In this document: piece after piece, positions 5,113-6,192 of the stretch | Layout of the letters: each line of letters begins with the position of its first letter | Numbering within the stretch: position 1 is the stretch's first letter | NCBI GenBank assembly: GCA_947589175.1 | Contig: CANPZR010000155.1 | Span: 1 to 6,192 of the forward strand | Direction of reading: 5' to 3' | From: an uncultured Lachnospiraceae bacterium | Lineage (GTDB): Bacteria > Bacillota > Clostridia > Lachnospirales > Lachnospiraceae | Length of the DNA stretch: 6,192 nucleotides | The notes under the pieces: model-generated | The model's input: only the letters and a program-made list of their open reading frames with translations | Database searches by the model: none | What the model was told of the DNA's origin: nothing | Program-made: the position numbers and the translations under genes

Positions 5113-6192
5113 CTACAACTTCTCTGTCCCGCCGAATCCTTCCAGACCCGTCTTGAGTATCTGGTGATATTTTTCGTCTATTTTTTTCCGGTCGCGAATC
5201 ACATCCTCCTTGCGAATCTGATAGGTGGGCACGAGATCCGCGATCAGCTCTTTCATATTCTCCGTCTCCGAATACGCCTCGTCGTAGAGGCTGTTCAGGC
5301 GCTCCAGAAACATATCGCCGTCAAATTCCAGGGGCCTTCCGATGTGGATCAGAGCGTTTTCCGTCTCCTTTAAGCCCTCCTCGTCCATCAGCATCTCCTC
5401 ATACAGCTTTTCGCCCGGCCGGAGCCCGGTGTACTCGATCTTGATATCCTTGTCCGGGACATAGCCGGAAAGGCGAATCAGATTCCTCGCCAGATCGTCG
5501 ATCTTCACCGGATCGCCCATATCCAACACGAAAATCTCTCCCCCCTTTGCCAGCGCCCCCGCCTGGATCACCAGGGAAACCGCCTCCGGGATGGTCATAA
5601 AGTACCGGATAATCCGCTTGTCCGTCACGGTCACCGGACCGCCCGCCTCGATCTGCTTTTTGAACAGGGGAATCACGCTGCCGTTGCTCCCCAGCACGTT
5701 GCCAAAGCGCACCGCCACAAAATCCGTGGACGAGCGGCTATTCAGCTCCTGTATGATCATCTCGCAGACCCGCTTGGAAGCCCCCATGATATTGGTGGGA
5801 TTCACCGCCTTGTCCGTGGAAATCAGCACAAATTTCTCCGCGCCATACTTGTCCGCCGCCAGCGCCGTCTTGTAGGTGCCGAACACGTTGTTCTTAATGG
5901 CCTCGTTAGGGCTGTCCTCCATGAGCGGCACATGCTTGTGCGCCGCCGCGTGATAGACGATGTCCGGCCGGTAATCCGCGAAAATCTTGTCCACCCGGCT
6001 GGTATTTCGCACCGACCCGATCAGCACCTCCAGGTGCAAAGAGGGATATCGGCGCACTAACTCCTGCTGGATGTCATAGGCGTTATTTTCATAAATATCA
6101 AAAATAATCAGCATCTTCGGGTGGTTGGCGGCGATCTGACGGCACAGCTCGCTTCCGATCGAGCCGCCCCCGCCGGTCACCAGAACTACTTT
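5113..6192 (-). CDS. CapD/WbpM/PglF-class NDP-sugar 4,6-dehydratase, N-terminus beyond right edge
   Basis: The frame is open to the right edge. The codons before the Gly-rich motif read KVVLV, so the GTG at 6180 is an internal valine and the true start lies outside. Numbering from that valine, the catalytic Polysacc_synt_2 domain (PF02719) shows the NAD(P)-binding TGGGGSIGSE (2-11), the nucleotide-binding FDIYENN (27-33), HAAAHKHVPLMED (77-89), STDKAVNPTNIMGASK (121-136), RFGN, and TGLRPGEKLYEE near the C-terminus. Such enzymes convert UDP-GlcNAc to its 4-keto-6-deoxy sugar, the first step toward bacillosamine, FucNAc or QuiNAc for capsule, O-antigen or glycoprotein glycans. The usual YxxxK is MGASK here (Met132, Lys136), as in the long membrane-anchored WbpM/PglF type, so an N-terminal membrane region is expected beyond the edge. 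The stop (TAG) lies just before a convergent hairpin. The precise product sugar cannot be told. Confidence 0.92.
   Translation of the reverse strand, partial: KVVLVTGGGGSIGSELCRQIAANHPKMLIIFDIYENNAYDIQQELVRRYPSLHLEVLIGSVRNTSRVDKIFADYRPDIVYHAAAHKHVPLMEDSPNEAIKNNVFGTYKTALAADKYGAEKFVLISTDKAVNPTNIMGASKRVCEMIIQELNSRSSTDFVAVRFGNVLGSNGSVIPLFKKQIEAGGPVTVTDKRIIRYFMTIPEAVSLVIQAGALAKGGEIFVLDMGDPVKIDDLARNLIRLSGYVPDKDIKIEYTGLRPGEKLYEEMLMDEEGLKETENALIHIGRPLEFDGDMFLERLNSLYDEAYSETENMKELIADLVPTYQIRKEDVIRDRKKIDEKYHQILKTGLEGFGGTEKL

Noticed and set aside
6178..6180. GTG at 6180 as the start of the dehydratase
   Set aside because: The upstream in-frame codons continue a typical hydrophobic first beta strand (KVVLV) of a Rossmann fold, so the gene extends beyond the window.

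Overview
The window looks like a chromosomal segment from a Gram-positive anaerobe of the Clostridia, Lachnospiraceae-like. This is inferred from strong purine-rich Shine-Dalgarno sites, the GC-rich coding style with AT-rich gaps, the TypA sequence, and a soluble DUF2156 protein linked to it. No species can be named from the sequence alone.

Layout: five protein genes fill the window and no gene-free stretch exceeds about 180 bases. On the left, two minus-strand genes read toward the left edge: a GtrA-family four-helix membrane protein (1630-2073), then a secreted or surface protein with bacterial Ig-like modules (from 1523, running off the left edge, not finished). The latter is open for 507 codons. 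A divergent control region (2074-2252) separates gtrA from the plus-strand pair typA/bipA (2253-4106) and a DUF2156 / LPG-synthase-C-like GNAT-fold protein (4132-5055), which are 25 bases apart and probably one operon. A short convergent gap with a perfect 8-bp hairpin (5087-5108) ends that operon and faces the 3' end of a minus-strand NDP-sugar 4,6-dehydratase of the CapD/WbpM/PglF class. That gene enters from the right edge without its N-terminus.

How the genes fit together: typA encodes a ribosome-binding translational GTPase. Its downstream partner resembles the catalytic half of aminoacyl-tRNA-dependent lipid aminoacyltransferases. The genes flanking this housekeeping pair all concern the cell surface: an undecaprenyl-linked sugar-translocation type protein (GtrA), an Ig-like exported protein, and a dehydratase that starts synthesis of modified amino-sugars for capsule, O-antigen or protein glycosylation. 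This suggests typA sits next to, or between, surface-glycan loci.

Nothing here is clearly a new system. The points most worth a second look are the divergent regulatory region with three TTCAAGT direct repeats, a two-codon ORF that overlaps the typA start codon, the typA-DUF2156 linkage, and a GC-rich hairpin just before the ribosome binding site of the surface-protein gene. No tRNA, rRNA, CRISPR, insertion sequence or known riboswitch was seen.
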